From: Jackrogersella multiformis
Lineage: Eukaryota; Ascomycota; Sordariomycetes; Xylariales; Hypoxylaceae
Length of the DNA: 64,000 nucleotides
Assembly (NCBI GenBank): GCA_902806575.1
Contig: CADCXD010000005.1
Coordinates: forward strand, 868,001 to 932,000
Reading direction: 5' to 3'
Part shown: piece after piece, positions 21,868 to 33,739 of the stretch
How positions within the stretch are numbered: the first letter of the stretch is position 1
Layout: each line of letters opens with the position of its first letter
Made by a program: the position numbers and the translations under genes
The notes under the pieces: generated by a model
Seen by the model: only the letters and a program-made list of their open reading frames with translations
Databases searched by the model: none
What the model was told of the DNA's origin: nothing

Positions 21868-24800
21868 ATGATGTCTCGGTCATGGCTCCGGCCAGCGCTG
21901 GTCGCTAATCATGCCTCATCTCGTGCGACAGAGGATCTCGCTCATCGCGCCGTATCGCGTGTTCTAGGTTCGTTGCAACATATGAAATCTGAACGGAGGC
22001 GTCTATGCCTCTTAATTTAATCTCTTTGAGATAATAGGTGCTAAGAAACGCCGTGCATAGACTGGACCGCCCATCCTAGCGGGGTTGCTGTTGTGAGCTG
22101 TTGGCCACGATGGAACAGCACACGCTCGAAGCAGCCTACCATATTGCCTGCTGTACCAAAGAAGTCGTTTGACAGTGGCAGGAATGTTGTAAGGCGAACA
22201 ATTCCTGTAACATCCTATTCAACTGTAGTCGAGCCGTCGTCTACTCCCTACTCAAAACTTACAGTAGGCGTGCCCCGCGAGACGTTTCTTAATGAGCGGC
22301 GCGTGGCTATCTCACCTCAAAATGTTGCGCTTTTGAAGAAGAAGGGGTTCGGCAATGTCATAGTCGAGCGTGGTGCCGGTGTGCAGGCCGACTTTCTAGA
22401 TGAAGCTTACGAGAAAGCTGGCGCCACCCTGGTCGACGCGCCAAGGATCTGGAGTCAAGCCGACATTGTGCTGAAAGTACGAGGGCCCAATTCTAACGAA
22501 GTTGATCGCCTTAAGCGAGGTGCAACAGTCATCTCGATGCTACATCCGGCGCAGCACGAGGAGATTGTCCAGCACCTCGCTTCTCGTAAGGCCACCTGTT
22601 TCGCTATGGATATGATCCCACGTATTTCCCGCGCTCAGGTCTTCGATGCTCTCAGCTCGATGGCAAACATTGCTGGCTACAAGGCAGTACTAGAAGCCTC
22701 AAACAACTTTGGTCGCTTCTTAACTGGCCAAGTCACGGCGGCAGGCAAAATCCCGCCTTGTAAGGTTCTCGTCATTGGTGCCGGTGTTGCTGGGTTGAGT
22801 GCAATTGCGACGGCACGTAGAATGGGCGCCATTGTCCGAGGTTTTGATACTCGCCCTGCCGCAAGGGAGCAAGTACAGTCTCTTGGCGCAGAATTCATCG
22901 AGGTCGAGATTCAGGAAGATGGTTCCGGAGCCGGAGGTTATGCTAAGGAGATGTCTCCTGAATTTATCGCTGCCGAGATGAAGCTGTTTACTGAACAGGC
23001 TAAAGATGTTGATATCATAATCACGACGGCTCTTATTCCAGGCAAACGTGCGCCAAGGTTGATCACCAGGGCCATGGTTGAAGTTATGAAGCCCGGCTCT
23101 ATCGTCGTAGACTTGGCCGCCGAAGCAGGGGGCAATTGCGAAATGACTAAACCTGGAAAGCTAATAACGCACAAAGATGTCAAAATTATCGGTATGATTC
23201 AACTTCTTGTTTTAAAATGTTGAATTACTTACGCCGTTGTAGGTTATACGGACCTGCCATCTAGACTGCCCACGCAATCGTCGACTTTGTATTCGAACAA
23301 CATTGTCAAGTTTCTTCTATCGATGTCACCACAAGATAAATCTTTTGGTATCGATTTGAGTGATGAAGTTGTTCGAGGAGCTATTGTCACTCACAATGGA
23401 AACATCCTGCTGCCCGCGCCCCGACTAGCTCCACCACCGGCTCCAAAACCCAAAGCGATTACTAAGCCAGAGGAAGAGGTTATTCCGCTAACGCCTTTCC
23501 AAAAGACATCCCGAGAAGTAGCCACAGTAACTGCCGGTATGGGCACTGCGTTGGCGCTCGGCAAGTTTACAGGGCCACTTTTCATGGGTAACGTCTTTAC
23601 TTTCGCGCTGGCTTCTTTGATCGGGTATCGCGTTGTCTGGGGTGTGAGCCCGGCTCTCCATTCCCCCTTAATGAGTGTCACCAATGCTATATCTGGTAAG
23701 TAACATGTCAAGTCATATACATATCCTAGCTGACGTATTATAGGAATGGTCGGCGTTGGCGGGCTCTTCGTTTTAGGTGGTGGTTATGTCCCTGAGACTA
23801 TCCCACAAGTTCTTGGCGCTGCATCTGTACTTCTAGCTTTCGTAAATGTGTCAGGCGGCTTTGTGATAACGAAGAGGATGCTTGACATGTTTAAACGTAT
23901 GTGACTTCCAGCAGTGACGGTATTGGAAACTAACTGAAAACAGGACCAACTGATCCACCTGAATACCCTTGGCTGTATGCCGTTCCTGGGGTTGTATTTG
24001 CGGGTGGTTATCTTGCTGCAGCATCTACTGGCGCCGCTGGACTTGTGCAGGCAGGCTATATGGTTAGCTCAGTCCTTTGCATCAGTTCGTTGTCAGGCTT
24101 GGCATCTCAATCTACAGCAAGAATGGGTAACTTGCTCGGAATTCTTGGTGTAGGATCGGGTGTTCTCGCTTCTCTGGTGGCAGTCGGATTCAGTCCTGAG
24201 GTGCTGACCCAGTTTGGTGCCCTTGCCACAATCGGGAGCATCCTCGGCTTCGTCATCGGAAAGCGCATCACGCCTACGGATCTTCCTCAAACTGTCGCAG
24301 CACTGCATTCCGTCGTTGGTCTAGCTGCAGTGTTGACTAGTATCGGGAGTGTTATGGGAAGTCTTGACCATATCACGACCCTACACCTCGTCACAGCTTA
24401 CCTCGGAGTGCTGATCGGTGGTATCACATTTACTGGATCTATCGTCGCGTTCATGAAGCTGGCCGGGAGAATGTCTTCGAAGCCATTAGTTCTCCGCGGC
24501 CGCCACCTTATTAACTCTAGCATGCTTGCTGCCAATATCGGAACGATGGGCGCCTTTGTGGCAATGGCACCTGGGTCACCTATGATTGCTGCTGTGGCCC
24601 TGAGCGCGAACGCGGTATTATCCTTTGCCAAAGGATACACCACGACGTCAGCGATCGGTGGAGCAGACATGCCAGTTGTGATAACGGTCCTCAATGCGTA
24701 CAGTGGCTTTGCGCTAGTAGCAGAGGGTTTTATGCTAGAGAACCCCTTACTAACTACAGTTGGCGCGCTCATCGGAGTCTCTGGTTCTATCCTTTCGTAT

Positions 24801-25537
24801 ATAATGTGTGTCGCAATGAATAGAAGCCTCACAAACGTGCTCTTCGGCGGCATATCCGCACCTGCGACGACCGACTACAAGATCGAAGGATCGGTAACTC
24901 AGACAAATGTCGAAGATACGGCTGATGCACTCGTCAATGCGGAGAACGCCATTATTGTGGTTGGCTATGGTATGGCAGTCGCGAAAGCACAGTATGCCAT
25001 CAGCGAGATAACGAGTATATTGCGCGGCAAAGGGATCAAAGTCCGCTTCGCCATCCATCCTGTCGCGGGTCGCATGCCGGGACAGTGTAATGTGCTACTT
25101 GCGGAAGCGAGTGTCCCGTATGACATAGTACTCGAGATGGACGAGATCAATGATGATTTTGGCGATACCGATATTACGCTCGTCATCGGTGCCAACGATA
25201 CGGTGAACCCGATTGCCCTCGAGCCCGGTAGTCCGATTGCGGGAATGCCTGTTCTCCACGCTTGGAAGAGCAAGCAGGTGATTGTTATGAAGCGTGGTAT
25301 GGCTAGCGGTTATGGTGAGTAGAACATCCGACTCTGGTTTTCACGGGTACGAAATTACTAACAATGTACAAGCTGATGTTCCTAACCCCATGTTCTACAT
25401 GCCCGGAACGAAGATGTTGTTCGGCGATGCTAAAGTTACTTGTGATGGTAAGCCATTTAGTTTCCTGGCGCTTGATTTTAACATAAAGCTAATTTGTAAC
25501 AACAGCCATCAAAGCAGCTATCGAATCCCGAGCCTAG
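21868..25537 (+). CDS. Proton-translocating NAD(P) transhydrogenase, mitochondrial
   Basis: This inner-membrane enzyme couples proton entry to hydride transfer from NADH to NADP+, supplying mitochondrial NADPH. The exons are 21868-21967, 22061-23191, 23243-23695, 23744-23896, 23944-25314, 25373-25447 and 25506-25537, about 1104 residues, close to the animal enzyme. Domain I (NAD-binding) starts at LTVGVPRETFLNERRVA and holds the fold motif VIGAGVAGLSAIATARRMG. Domain II is a run of membrane helices from about PFQKTSREVATVTAG on. Domain III (NADP-binding) has VVGYGMAVAKAQYAI, HPVAGRMPGQCNVLLAEA, VIGANDTVNP and MKRGMASGYG. The N-terminal presequence rests on my choice of the first exon (93-bp intron) and is the least certain part. 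The other six exons are secure. Confidence 0.93.
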
Positions 25538-26506
25538 AATAGAAACGCTTTGTCTACCTTTGGAGCATTTATTTTAGGCGCATCAGAGCATCTCGTTCGC
25601 ATTTAGATCGTAGAGACACGGGCATCTCCCCTTTGCACTTTCAAGAGCAAATTTCAAGACGAGACCCTAGAGTGCCGAGATACGTCTGTTATATAGGTCT
25701 CTACTAGCTTAGCCAGATGCTTTTGGGATGATTATGCATATCATGTCGTTCGGATGAGTTCTTTAAACTCTGATTGCCTATTATATTAAGGACGATCTTG
25801 TAGATGTTTCTGCTAGAGCAGCTACAGGGGTCGTCCCAGGTCCTTGGGTTCGCTGGATCCTTCACGCATAAAATATGACAGCATACTACAGTTATCTCAG
25901 CACTCAATTCCTTTGGGTGTGGGATGTGTGAATTAAGTCATAACATGGCGTGAGGCGTGAGGTACGATTATCTGCGACTTCAGAGCTATGGAACGTAATC
26001 CAAAGACGATACTAATTAGATGTACGCAAAAATCTTCCGTATGAACCTTTTCCTCAAGTAACAATTGTGACCTACCTGCCTAGGTAGGTAGGTAGATATC
26101 CCTGTTATTTTGAGATTAGCACCTAGGATTAGCCTTAAGTCACATTGCAACCCCAAAGAGCGGCGGAGTTTGCGACTCCCATCGCATTGCCAAGGGCCCT
26201 AACGGAGATATGCCACGAATGTTGAATTTATCCCTGACCTAGCATGGCCAAGCTTTATGGGATAATGAAATTACGGGCATTGGCGTCGATGATATATCGT
26301 GGAATTCATTACTCCGGAGGGCGAGGGGATGATGCCAAGTCCTCTAACGAAGGTGCCCCTGACAGAAATATGCATCATGTTGTGGTGTTTACGGTCCCCA
26401 GTTCGTCGAAGATGGTATAAATACCTAGGTCTCCTTGCTATTCCTCGGAATGCAAGGGAACCTTGGGTAGCTCTTCATCTCTACGATTCGCGAGGAAAAC
26501 ACGACA
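25538..26506. other. Intergenic region upstream of the beta-helix protein
   Basis: No gene. It contains the second copy of the 36-nt repeat (26005-26040; the other is at 5027-5062). A near-palindromic CCTACCTGCCTAGGTAGG tract lies near 26071-26095. The right end is the promoter of the next gene. Confidence 0.5.
26416..26423 (+). promoter_or_regulatory. Putative TATA box of the beta-helix protein gene
   Basis: TATAAATA lies 91 bp before the ATG and runs directly into a CCTAGGT core. Position and sequence fit a TATA element of an inducible secreted-protein gene. Confidence 0.45.
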
Positions 26507-27574
26507 ATGGCTCGATTCTCCATCATCACGGCGGTGCTCGCACTTGCCTCTTCCGTCCGTGCCGCCGACTGCGGAGCAGGGAAGCCAGACGCTACGGTAA
26601 CTGGCTCGGGCAGCTCTTTCAAGGCTACCAAAGGTTCAACCTCCGTATACTCCGGCTCCGACTACCGGGCCGCAATCCAGGCAGCGCTAGACTCAATAAG
26701 CAGCGGCCAGCGCATCTCAGTCATGGCGTCGGGTTCTATCGGGGCTAACAGCATCAGCATCGGCAGCGGCAAGATCTTCGAGGGCTGCGGTACGATCAAC
26801 ACCGGCAATCGGGCCGGACACGGCGCCATCGAGTCGCTGAATACCGCAGACGTCCAAATACCGTACCTTACCATGACCGGCAACCCCTACTTCGGCCTGT
26901 GGTTCTACGGCACCAAGAACCTGGTCCTGGGCCAGATAACCATGAACCTCAGCGGCGGCCTGGGGATCCGCTTCGAGCGCGACAAGGCGGCCAACTCCAA
27001 CGTAAAGATGGGCACCATCAAGGTCACTGGCGCCGGCAGCCACGCCGTCGAGACCTGGAACATCAACGGCCTGGAAATCGACCAGGTGATCGCCCGCGAC
27101 GTGGGCGAGTGCGGCCTGCTGCTGCAGAAGACGACGAACGCGCACGTGGGGCTGGTCGACGGCAACAACGTGGCGGCGGGCACCGGGTACGCGACGCTGC
27201 GGATGGCGAACAACAACGGACAGAACACCAACGGCAACTACAACACCAACGTGTACGTGGACAAGGTGGTGTCGCGCGGGGGCGGGCGCGGGGTCTTCTG
27301 CGTGTCGCAGTCGGGCGGCGCGGTGATCGAGCAGGTCGACCTCGCCAGCAACGGCAACAACGCCATCCTCATCGAGAACTGCTACAACCTGTCGATCCGC
27401 GGCGGCGTCGTCAACGGCGGCGGCGAGGTCCGCCTCGCCGCCCGCGACGAGTTCCCGAACAACAAGGACATCTCCGTCACCCTCACCGTGAACGACAACT
27501 CCGTCCGCGAGTCCCCCTGCGGCGACAACACCACTTGGAATATCAAGGGCTCCGCTAGCAAGAGTATTTGCTAA
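26507..27574 (+). CDS. Secreted right-handed beta-helix (pectin-lyase-fold) protein
   Basis: A single exon of 355 residues. The signal peptide is MARFSIITAVLALASSVRAA, with mature start near DCGAG. The rest is a ladder of short beta-strand repeats with regularly placed Asn and Gly (for example MTGNPYFGLWFYGTKNLVLG and VYVDKVVSRGGGRGVF). This is typical of parallel beta-helix proteins such as pectate lyases and GH28-like enzymes. I cannot assign a specific lyase or hydrolase family: no clear polygalacturonase active-site set (NTD/DD/GHG) is visible. The six cysteines probably form disulfides (DCGAG, EGCG, GECG, VFCV, ENCYN, SPCGD), with a seventh at the C-terminus. A role on plant polysaccharide is inferred from the fold only. 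The gene is far more GC-rich than its flanks. Confidence 0.75.
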   Translation: MARFSIITAVLALASSVRAADCGAGKPDATVTGSGSSFKATKGSTSVYSGSDYRAAIQAALDSISSGQRISVMASGSIGANSISIGSGKIFEGCGTINTGNRAGHGAIESLNTADVQIPYLTMTGNPYFGLWFYGTKNLVLGQITMNLSGGLGIRFERDKAANSNVKMGTIKVTGAGSHAVETWNINGLEIDQVIARDVGECGLLLQKTTNAHVGLVDGNNVAAGTGYATLRMANNNGQNTNGNYNTNVYVDKVVSRGGGRGVFCVSQSGGAVIEQVDLASNGNNAILIENCYNLSIRGGVVNGGGEVRLAARDEFPNNKDISVTLTVNDNSVRESPCGDNTTWNIKGSASKSIC

Positions 27575-28063
27575 CTAACTTACCTAGGTACCTAGTTAAG
27601 TTAGGTGAATAGGGGCGAGAGTTCGTGGCTTAAGGGTTCTGGCGCGGTCTAGGATTGCGGGAAAGGGGAGAAGTGTATATAGGTACCTGGATGATCTTCT
27701 TTGCCTAAAATATGAACAGTTACCTTTTAACGATAACTGGTTTGGCTTTCACGACAATCCACATCGGAGTAATTGAGGACGAAGAGTGTGAATGTGGTAA
27801 TCGCGAATAAGAATCGTCATATTAAATAAAGTGATGTACTAGGACATAGGCATATAAATCCAAAATGCAAGTGAACAACCCGAAGACCTCGCCATATAAG
27901 TCGTATATCATTCATAAACCAAATAATGTCCCATTCATTAAGACTTCCAATCTCCTCGATAATCTTCCTGATATGTATGTCGTATCATAGGCTACCGATA
28001 CCCCTTTTTGCGCGCATAGCTTTCACATAAGTTCATTCTGTTGAACTAAGATGTGTATGGTTC
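27575..28063. other. Convergent intergenic region
   Basis: Holds the 3' ends of the beta-helix gene and of the minus-strand gene beyond. A TTACCTAGGTACCTAG motif (about 27581-27596) starts within 10 bp of the beta-helix gene's stop codon. No gene seen. Confidence 0.5.
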
Positions 28064-28504
28064 TTATTTCAGCAACCCGGAGAGTCCGGGCACGGAAGCC
28101 GGCAGGTACCCGCTCTGTTCGTCCTTCCCGGCGCGCTCGGTTCGGTTGATGCCTTCCTTCGAGACGAAGTCGCCGACAGGCTGTAGCAGCCCGCCTTGTC
28201 CCACCTGCCCGGCTACTACGTTGTGGACGCCATCTTGGAGCGTGTTGACCTGGTCAATGTTTGATATTTTGGCCTTGTCTAGCTGCTCTGTTGCGATGAC
28301 AATGTGTTAGCGCCGGTTAGCTAGATAGGCAAGAAATAGATAAAATGGGATAGAAGACGATGAGGTAGAGGAAGATAATGTGACATTACCTTTGGTCGTA
28401 TAGCTTGCTTTGTTATCTTTGGTGAAGTAATACAGGAAATTGTCTTCGATCCAGGGCATCCAGGCCTCGTATTGCTCATTATACTTCTCTTTTGCCCATT
28501 CCAT
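28064..28504 (-). CDS. Small conserved hydrophilic fungal protein
   Basis: Minus-strand exons 28504-28390 and 28287-28064, giving 112 residues. The donor is GTAATG and the acceptor is GCAACAG, with the codon split after its first base. The N-terminus (MEWAKEKYNEQYEAWMPWIE) is helical, acidic and aromatic. The sequence continues KISNIDQVNTLQDGVHNVV, GQGGLLQPVGDFVSKEGINR and a Gly/Leu-rich end. No signal peptide or membrane segment is seen. The composition and clean splice signals mark it as a real gene. I believe similar short proteins occur in many ascomycetes, but I know no function. Confidence 0.72.
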
Positions 28505-29608
28505 TTTGGCTTCTTTAAATCGAGTCGTTTAATGGAAAGTACCTAGGTAGTCTAATAGGTAGAACAATACTTTTGAGAGTAGCTGATGAATATGTGTAAA
28601 GTTGGGAAAAGTATGGTTTTGAGGTTGCAGTGTTTTGGATAGGTAGCTGGAGAATATAAGGAGAATAAAAGAGTAGTACTCAAGCACATAGAGAACAGTA
28701 GGTTATTTAATTCATCAGCATCAGCATCGACTCTGTACGATGCGAATGTCTACGTAAGTGAAACTAGTGAGCATCAGGGATCCGGTGTGGCTGCCCCCTA
28801 CGTCATATGGTGGCTAGCCGCTTAACGCTGATTGGCTGTTTCGACAAGATGAGGACGAAACAGGGAATTATGAAGTATTTTAGCCACACAGATGTCGCCT
28901 GCTCGCACAGCAGTATGTCATCGAAATTAACCGCATGATTCACAAACAAGAAAACTTCAGTGCCTAGAGAGGTCGATTCGTGTAAGTCTTTTCATTGATG
29001 CTTAACTGAAAGGTACCTTATAAGTCAAAGTCAATATGACTGGATGACCCCTTGATTAGATATCCAATCGAAAATAATTCTCTGCAGCTGTTCTATTCTT
29101 GGTTTTAGTAATAATAACATGGAAAGTTAAGCTTAACAATCAATAAATACCAATATGCAATGCAATTAAATGATGACGATCCTAGTTACACGGCATGGTT
29201 TTCAGGATATTATGTATAAATAATTGAAGTGCAGTATATTTACATAGTTAGATATTTTAGTTATTGGTAGTATTAACACTAAAGCTTGCTATAGTGTCAA
29301 CCTACTACACGAATTACAAGAGAGGTGACGACTACTGCAAATTAAGGAGTTAAAAATGAGGCATCTATTATTAATGGTATTATGCATATTAATTGTCTAC
29401 CTAGGTATATTTCGATAACAAATCCTTAGACCTGATTATTTTAGTGCTAGTAGGGCTCAATAAGGCCAATAATCAGGAATGCTTCGCATCCTCTCAGATC
29501 ATGCTAGCCGTGGACTCGCCCCAGTTGAAGTGTACATCAACAGGGACTATTACATACCTTAGTTACTAAAGGGGAAAACTGTAGATTTGGCATTATCAGA
29601 CAGCCCAG
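28505..29608. other. AT-rich intergenic region
   Basis: 1.1 kb with no supported gene. ACCTAGGT cores lie near 28541 and 29398. Confidence 0.5.
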
Positions 29609-31108
29609 TTACAGATTCCGCCAGGGTGGGCATCGTGGTAAATATTTCCCACTGTCAATAGCCTTCTTGATGCCCCAGAGTCCGCCCAAAGGCCAGAAAG
29701 ACAATGCCCAGGGTCCCCACTCCTCACTTTCTTTCCTCGAGATTTCCTCAAAGCCAACCTTGACCTTGTCATACACAGAGGGTAATGTACTGGCACGGTA
29801 CTTCTTCCTCAGTTCGTCGTATGAGGTCTTGTCGTAAATCTCCCAGAACTCTTCTTCTGTGTAGTAGGTATGCGCGTATAACCATTTAATACCACTAAAC
29901 TCCTTATGGAGGCGATGCTCAAGGTCTCGGTTGAGCACCATACAAGCCGTGCGATCTTGGGATCCGAAACCCCAGAGTCCGATGTTGATAAATTGCGATG
30001 TTGCCTTTCCATCCAACTGCTGTTGTGTAGGTGCTATGCGTGGGTTGAATGTTGGGGACTGAGTCTGTTGAATAGGACATAGCCAGAGCGGCCAAATATC
30101 GAAGCTCTTCGTGGTGTAGTCGATGAAAGCCTCCACAGTCGAGTAAGGCAGCGCAAGATCTTGTACTATGTACCGGCTCGACTCCGTGCTGGCATGCAAA
30201 GCTTCGTAAAGCATTCGAGTGTGCATAAAGTCATCTAGGTACTGACGAGTTAATTTATTGAAAGGGACACCAAAGTAATCGAAAGCAGACCGGCCGACCC
30301 AAAACCCCCCCCTATCGTATCGGAAAAGATATTCGGGGAGAGGGATGAACTCTGTGACTGGGCTAGATGAATGGAGTGTCTTTTCCTGAACATGGAGATA
30401 GAACCATGGGTCTGTCGAACGACTGAAGCCTTGAGCCCGTCCCGGATTCTCATCTGTCATCTCTCCGGTGATCACCACACCATGGTCTTTTGAGAAGAGA
30501 ATGCCTTCAACGTAATCGTTGGATAAATTGACACCCTCTTGCTGTATCAATTCAATGGTACTCTTGATGCTTGCTCGAGGGTGGTATGTTGTTTTGACGA
30601 ACCTCTTGGCCTCTATTAATTCCAACTCAACCATAGTCACGAGCCCCAACGTGCCGAGTGTTCCAGCCGCGCCGTAAAAGAGGCCTGGATTCTTTTCTTC
30701 CGATGCCTGGACTACGTCACCATTGGCAAGTACCATCTCCACAGATTTGACGCTCTTGTCGAATAGACCATATTTGAAAGAGCTGCTTTCCCCTGCAGTA
30801 CCCGCGAAGGCACCGCCAACAGTGATACCGGGGAATTCCATGACAACTGGAGGGATGAGGCCATATCTCAAGGTTGCTGCAACCAAATGGTCCATCGAAA
30901 CATTGGGTTCGACAAAGGCCCTTCGTGACGTTGTGTCGACTCTGAGGATATTTGACAATGGACTAATGTCAACCGAATCTGCTGGATTAACCAGGCGAGG
31001 CCGGGTGCTGTTGGTTGATCCATGGAATACTCGATATGGATCTCCCCGTGAAAAAAACTGTTTGACAGATGTGGCTACTTTGGATACGGCCTGTCTATGG
31101 GTATTCAT
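29609..31108 (-). CDS. DHCR24-like FAD-dependent oxidoreductase (delta(24)-sterol reductase family)
   Basis: Single exon of 499 residues from the ATG at 31108 (MNTHRQAVSK), close to human DHCR24. The frame stays open upstream to 31288 without an ATG, so I take 31108 as the start. The FAD-binding domain (VAO type) opens with RVFHGSTNSTRP. It includes the highly conserved block VEPNVSMDHLVAATLRYGL and VVMEFPGITVGGAFAGTAGE, then SSSFKYGLFDKSV and the glycine-rich GAAGTLGTLGLV. The C-terminal half (DRGGFWVGRSAFDYFGVPFN and onward) follows the DHCR24 pattern. In animals and plants the family reduces the C24 double bond of sterols. Fungi alkylate C24 and make ergosterol, so the fungal substrate is not known to me. 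No hydrophobic N-terminal anchor like that of the human enzyme is visible. Confidence 0.85.
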   Translation of the reverse strand: MNTHRQAVSKVATSVKQFFSRGDPYRVFHGSTNSTRPRLVNPADSVDISPLSNILRVDTTSRRAFVEPNVSMDHLVAATLRYGLIPPVVMEFPGITVGGAFAGTAGESSSFKYGLFDKSVKSVEMVLANGDVVQASEEKNPGLFYGAAGTLGTLGLVTMVELELIEAKRFVKTTYHPRASIKSTIELIQQEGVNLSNDYVEGILFSKDHGVVITGEMTDENPGRAQGFSRSTDPWFYLHVQEKTLHSSSPVTEFIPLPEYLFRYDRGGFWVGRSAFDYFGVPFNKLTRQYLDDFMHTRMLYEALHASTESSRYIVQDLALPYSTVEAFIDYTTKSFDIWPLWLCPIQQTQSPTFNPRIAPTQQQLDGKATSQFINIGLWGFGSQDRTACMVLNRDLEHRLHKEFSGIKWLYAHTYYTEEEFWEIYDKTSYDELRKKYRASTLPSVYDKVKVGFEEISRKESEEWGPWALSFWPLGGLWGIKKAIDSGKYLPRCPPWRNL

Positions 31109-32467
31109 TTTGATGGCATTGAAAACCCTCTTTTCAAATGTAATAGCGGCAAATAAAGTCGACAGTGTGTATAACTGATGCGGAAGAAAGTATCTGGTTC
31201 TGTCAATTTCCGGTGTGCAATTGAAAATCGGGTGTGGGCATAAACACAGGCAACTGTTCCGTGGGAAGGCCTGGTGCGAAAAGATCAAAGAATTTGCGAA
31301 ATTACTCTGAAACCGGATCGATGATCAATTGAGGTTTCTGTAGCTAACAAAGAAACAATCCACACTATCAACCTAACAGATATTCAGCCACGCACTATGC
31401 ATTCAGAATTGCAAGGTAAAAAGAAAAAATCGTCCTCTCTATTATCTTTCTCTCTTTTAAGGGAAGTAGGTGGAAGGCAATTGCTTTTCGTACCGTCATC
31501 CTAGGTTAGCATATATGCATATACTTTAATGAGCCGGGATCGATGTTGTATTATATGAAAAGAACTGCGTAAAATTGCTCATTTATGACTAGCTAGTAAA
31601 ATTACACGTCAGGTAAACTAAGTACCATATGTTGGGCTCTGTGTCTGTCTTTCCGGTGTAAGAATGAATGTAATGTGTCGTAGAGTAGGTATATTTCACC
31701 CAACCTAGTTACATGCGGCTACTTGACTATCGAATAATGATGATGAGCTAGTTAACATCCGGAGGACGTGAAGACTGTATACTAAGTACCTAATCTTACA
31801 TATCGCCAAATATCAGTGGTGTGTAGGACGGCCATAGTGTGTCCGCAGAGCTGGCAAATCGCTTCACATAGGGGAAACCGACTCACTACACAAAGGAAAG
31901 GTGAAGTGAGTGAATAGCTAAAAATCCTAAAGATATAGAGTAGTACTCCGTGTGATCCATCACTTGCAAGATATTCACTTGTTGACGAGTGATATCCGGT
32001 AGGTGTTTATAGTCCGTCAGTTGCCGACATGATTAGTGAGGAGACTTCTGGAGGTAGATGATCCGTCTCGTTCGTAGAGATAATACAAGATGGAAGTCAG
32101 TATAAAGACAATCGCAGCTCATATACAGCACATTTTTGAACTGCCTACGTGTGTTTAGAACTTATTAATACCACATTACTGCAACTTCATAAACGACCTT
32201 CACCTTAACTTTACAATGGACAAGCTCGATATCAATTAATAGACTTGATAAGATTAGGGAGCTGAGTATAGTTCTTGTCAGTGAAAGATTGCTCCTTAAT
32301 TTTTGTACGATGTCCTTATATTCCAAGGTTTTTATATAGCTGACAAGGAAGTTTCTCAGACAAGACACGCGAATATAAACTAGACACGTCCGTTGATCGA
32401 GAGCTGTGCTGGGTTTGTGGGACCATTCCCTACCTAGGTACCTTAAACATACTGACACGCCTTCAGA
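31109..32467. other. Divergent intergenic region
   Basis: 1.36 kb between the DHCR24-like gene and the membrane-protein gene, which point away from each other. It has one CTACCTAGGTACC motif near 32430, about 35 bp before the next ATG. No gene seen. Confidence 0.5.
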
Positions 32468-33739
32468 ATGACGGACCTAATCTGGGGGTGGCGATCGGAA
32501 CCGAACACACGCGGTTCATTTGACATAATCTATAATTGCATTGCTACTATCGTGCTTTGCACCTGGTCATGTGTCTGCCTCAACGTCCCAAGGCCGGATG
32601 TCACACCCTTCGGCTCACTTGTATATCAGATTAGGTGGCAGATCTTTACAATACTTTTTCCCGAGGTCACAGTCGCGGTTGCTGGTGAGCAATGGGAATG
32701 CGCCAATCAAGGTGTAAAAAGATTCAAAGAGATTGGCCAATCTCAATGGACCAAGAGGCATGCCTTTTTCGCTGATATGGGTGGTATCCTGCTCAAAGCC
32801 TCTGGATTTCCAGCTTTCCCAGTCGATTGCCAGCAGCTTGCATATCTTGTTGAGAACGAATACATTGATATGCCGCATATCACCGAACAAGATATTCTTG
32901 ATAGAGATAAAGCCGATGGACTTTCTCGAACACTTGCTGTTTATCAGATCATTTGGTTTACGGTTCAATGTATTGGCCGAGCGGTACAGGGACTCGGACT
33001 ATGCACTCTTGAGCTCACTACTCTTGCATTCATTCCGTGTACTTTGAACACGTATTTCTTCTGGGCCTTCAAGCCACACAACGTCCAATCGTCAATTACA
33101 CTTTCTACCGAATATTCCATTGACACGATCCTACTCAATGCCGGAGACCAAGGTAGACGACCATATTCTAGAACTCCTCTAGACTTCATCAGGCCACGCC
33201 AACAAGACAAGATAAGCTTGATAGCGCCGTTCTGGCTTGGAGTTAATACCATTATCAAGATTCACGAGGATCCCGGACGAAGACCTATAAGGCATTTTCG
33301 AAATCATAGTACCACGCCACCAAGGGGCCTCAATGTATCAAAAAGGCTATATGGTATCCTTCTCGAGGTTATCTATTTTGGTTTGCATTTTTTTGGTATA
33401 ATGTTGCAGTTTCCCTCGTCTATAGAGCGATACCTATGGATTGCCGCAAGCTCTATACTTGCCCTCACAATGATCCTGTATCTTGCCACTCTTCACCTTT
33501 TAGGTTACCATCTTCATTCACGTCTAGCAATTTGGTTGTTCCAAAAAGAAACAAAATCGATCGCTGAGGCTGTTGAGGTTTTACCTCAATGGGCTTCCGT
33601 TGCAATCCATGGATCTGTTATCATGGTATATATTATCGCGCGGTTTTACATTCTAGTTGAAGGATTTGTCGGCTTGAGAGGTTTACCATCACAGCTGTAC
33701 CTCTGTGTAGAGTGGACGAACTTTTTACCACATTTATAA
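32468..33739 (+). CDS. Polytopic membrane protein of a fungal-specific family, function unknown
   Basis: A single exon of 423 residues. It starts with GWRSEPNTRGSFDIIYNC, then a hydrophobic segment and CLNVP, then a soluble part with the signature KRHAFFADMGGI. I know this pattern from a large, uncharacterised family of ascomycete membrane proteins. About six hydrophobic segments are visible, including LAVYQIIWFTVQCIG, LAFIPCTLNTYFFWAF, LLEVIYFGLHFFGIML, IAASSILALTMILYLATL and VIMVYIIARFYILVEGF. WAFKPHNV follows the third helix as in relatives. No enzyme motif is seen. It starts the series of accessory genes on the plus strand. Confidence 0.75.
   Translation: MTDLIWGWRSEPNTRGSFDIIYNCIATIVLCTWSCVCLNVPRPDVTPFGSLVYQIRWQIFTILFPEVTVAVAGEQWECANQGVKRFKEIGQSQWTKRHAFFADMGGILLKASGFPAFPVDCQQLAYLVENEYIDMPHITEQDILDRDKADGLSRTLAVYQIIWFTVQCIGRAVQGLGLCTLELTTLAFIPCTLNTYFFWAFKPHNVQSSITLSTEYSIDTILLNAGDQGRRPYSRTPLDFIRPRQQDKISLIAPFWLGVNTIIKIHEDPGRRPIRHFRNHSTTPPRGLNVSKRLYGILLEVIYFGLHFFGIMLQFPSSIERYLWIAASSILALTMILYLATLHLLGYHLHSRLAIWLFQKETKSIAEAVEVLPQWASVAIHGSVIMVYIIARFYILVEGFVGLRGLPSQLYLCVEWTNFLPHL

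Noticed and set aside
26717..27558. Overlapping frames in other phases across the beta-helix gene
   Set aside because: Low-complexity Arg/Gln or Ala/Val strings produced by GC-rich codon positions. The signal peptide and cysteines lie only in the called frame.
32165..32458. 97-codon minus-strand frame upstream of the 32.5 kb gene
   Set aside because: It lies in the promoter region, has no recognisable content, and its codon composition resembles surrounding non-coding DNA.
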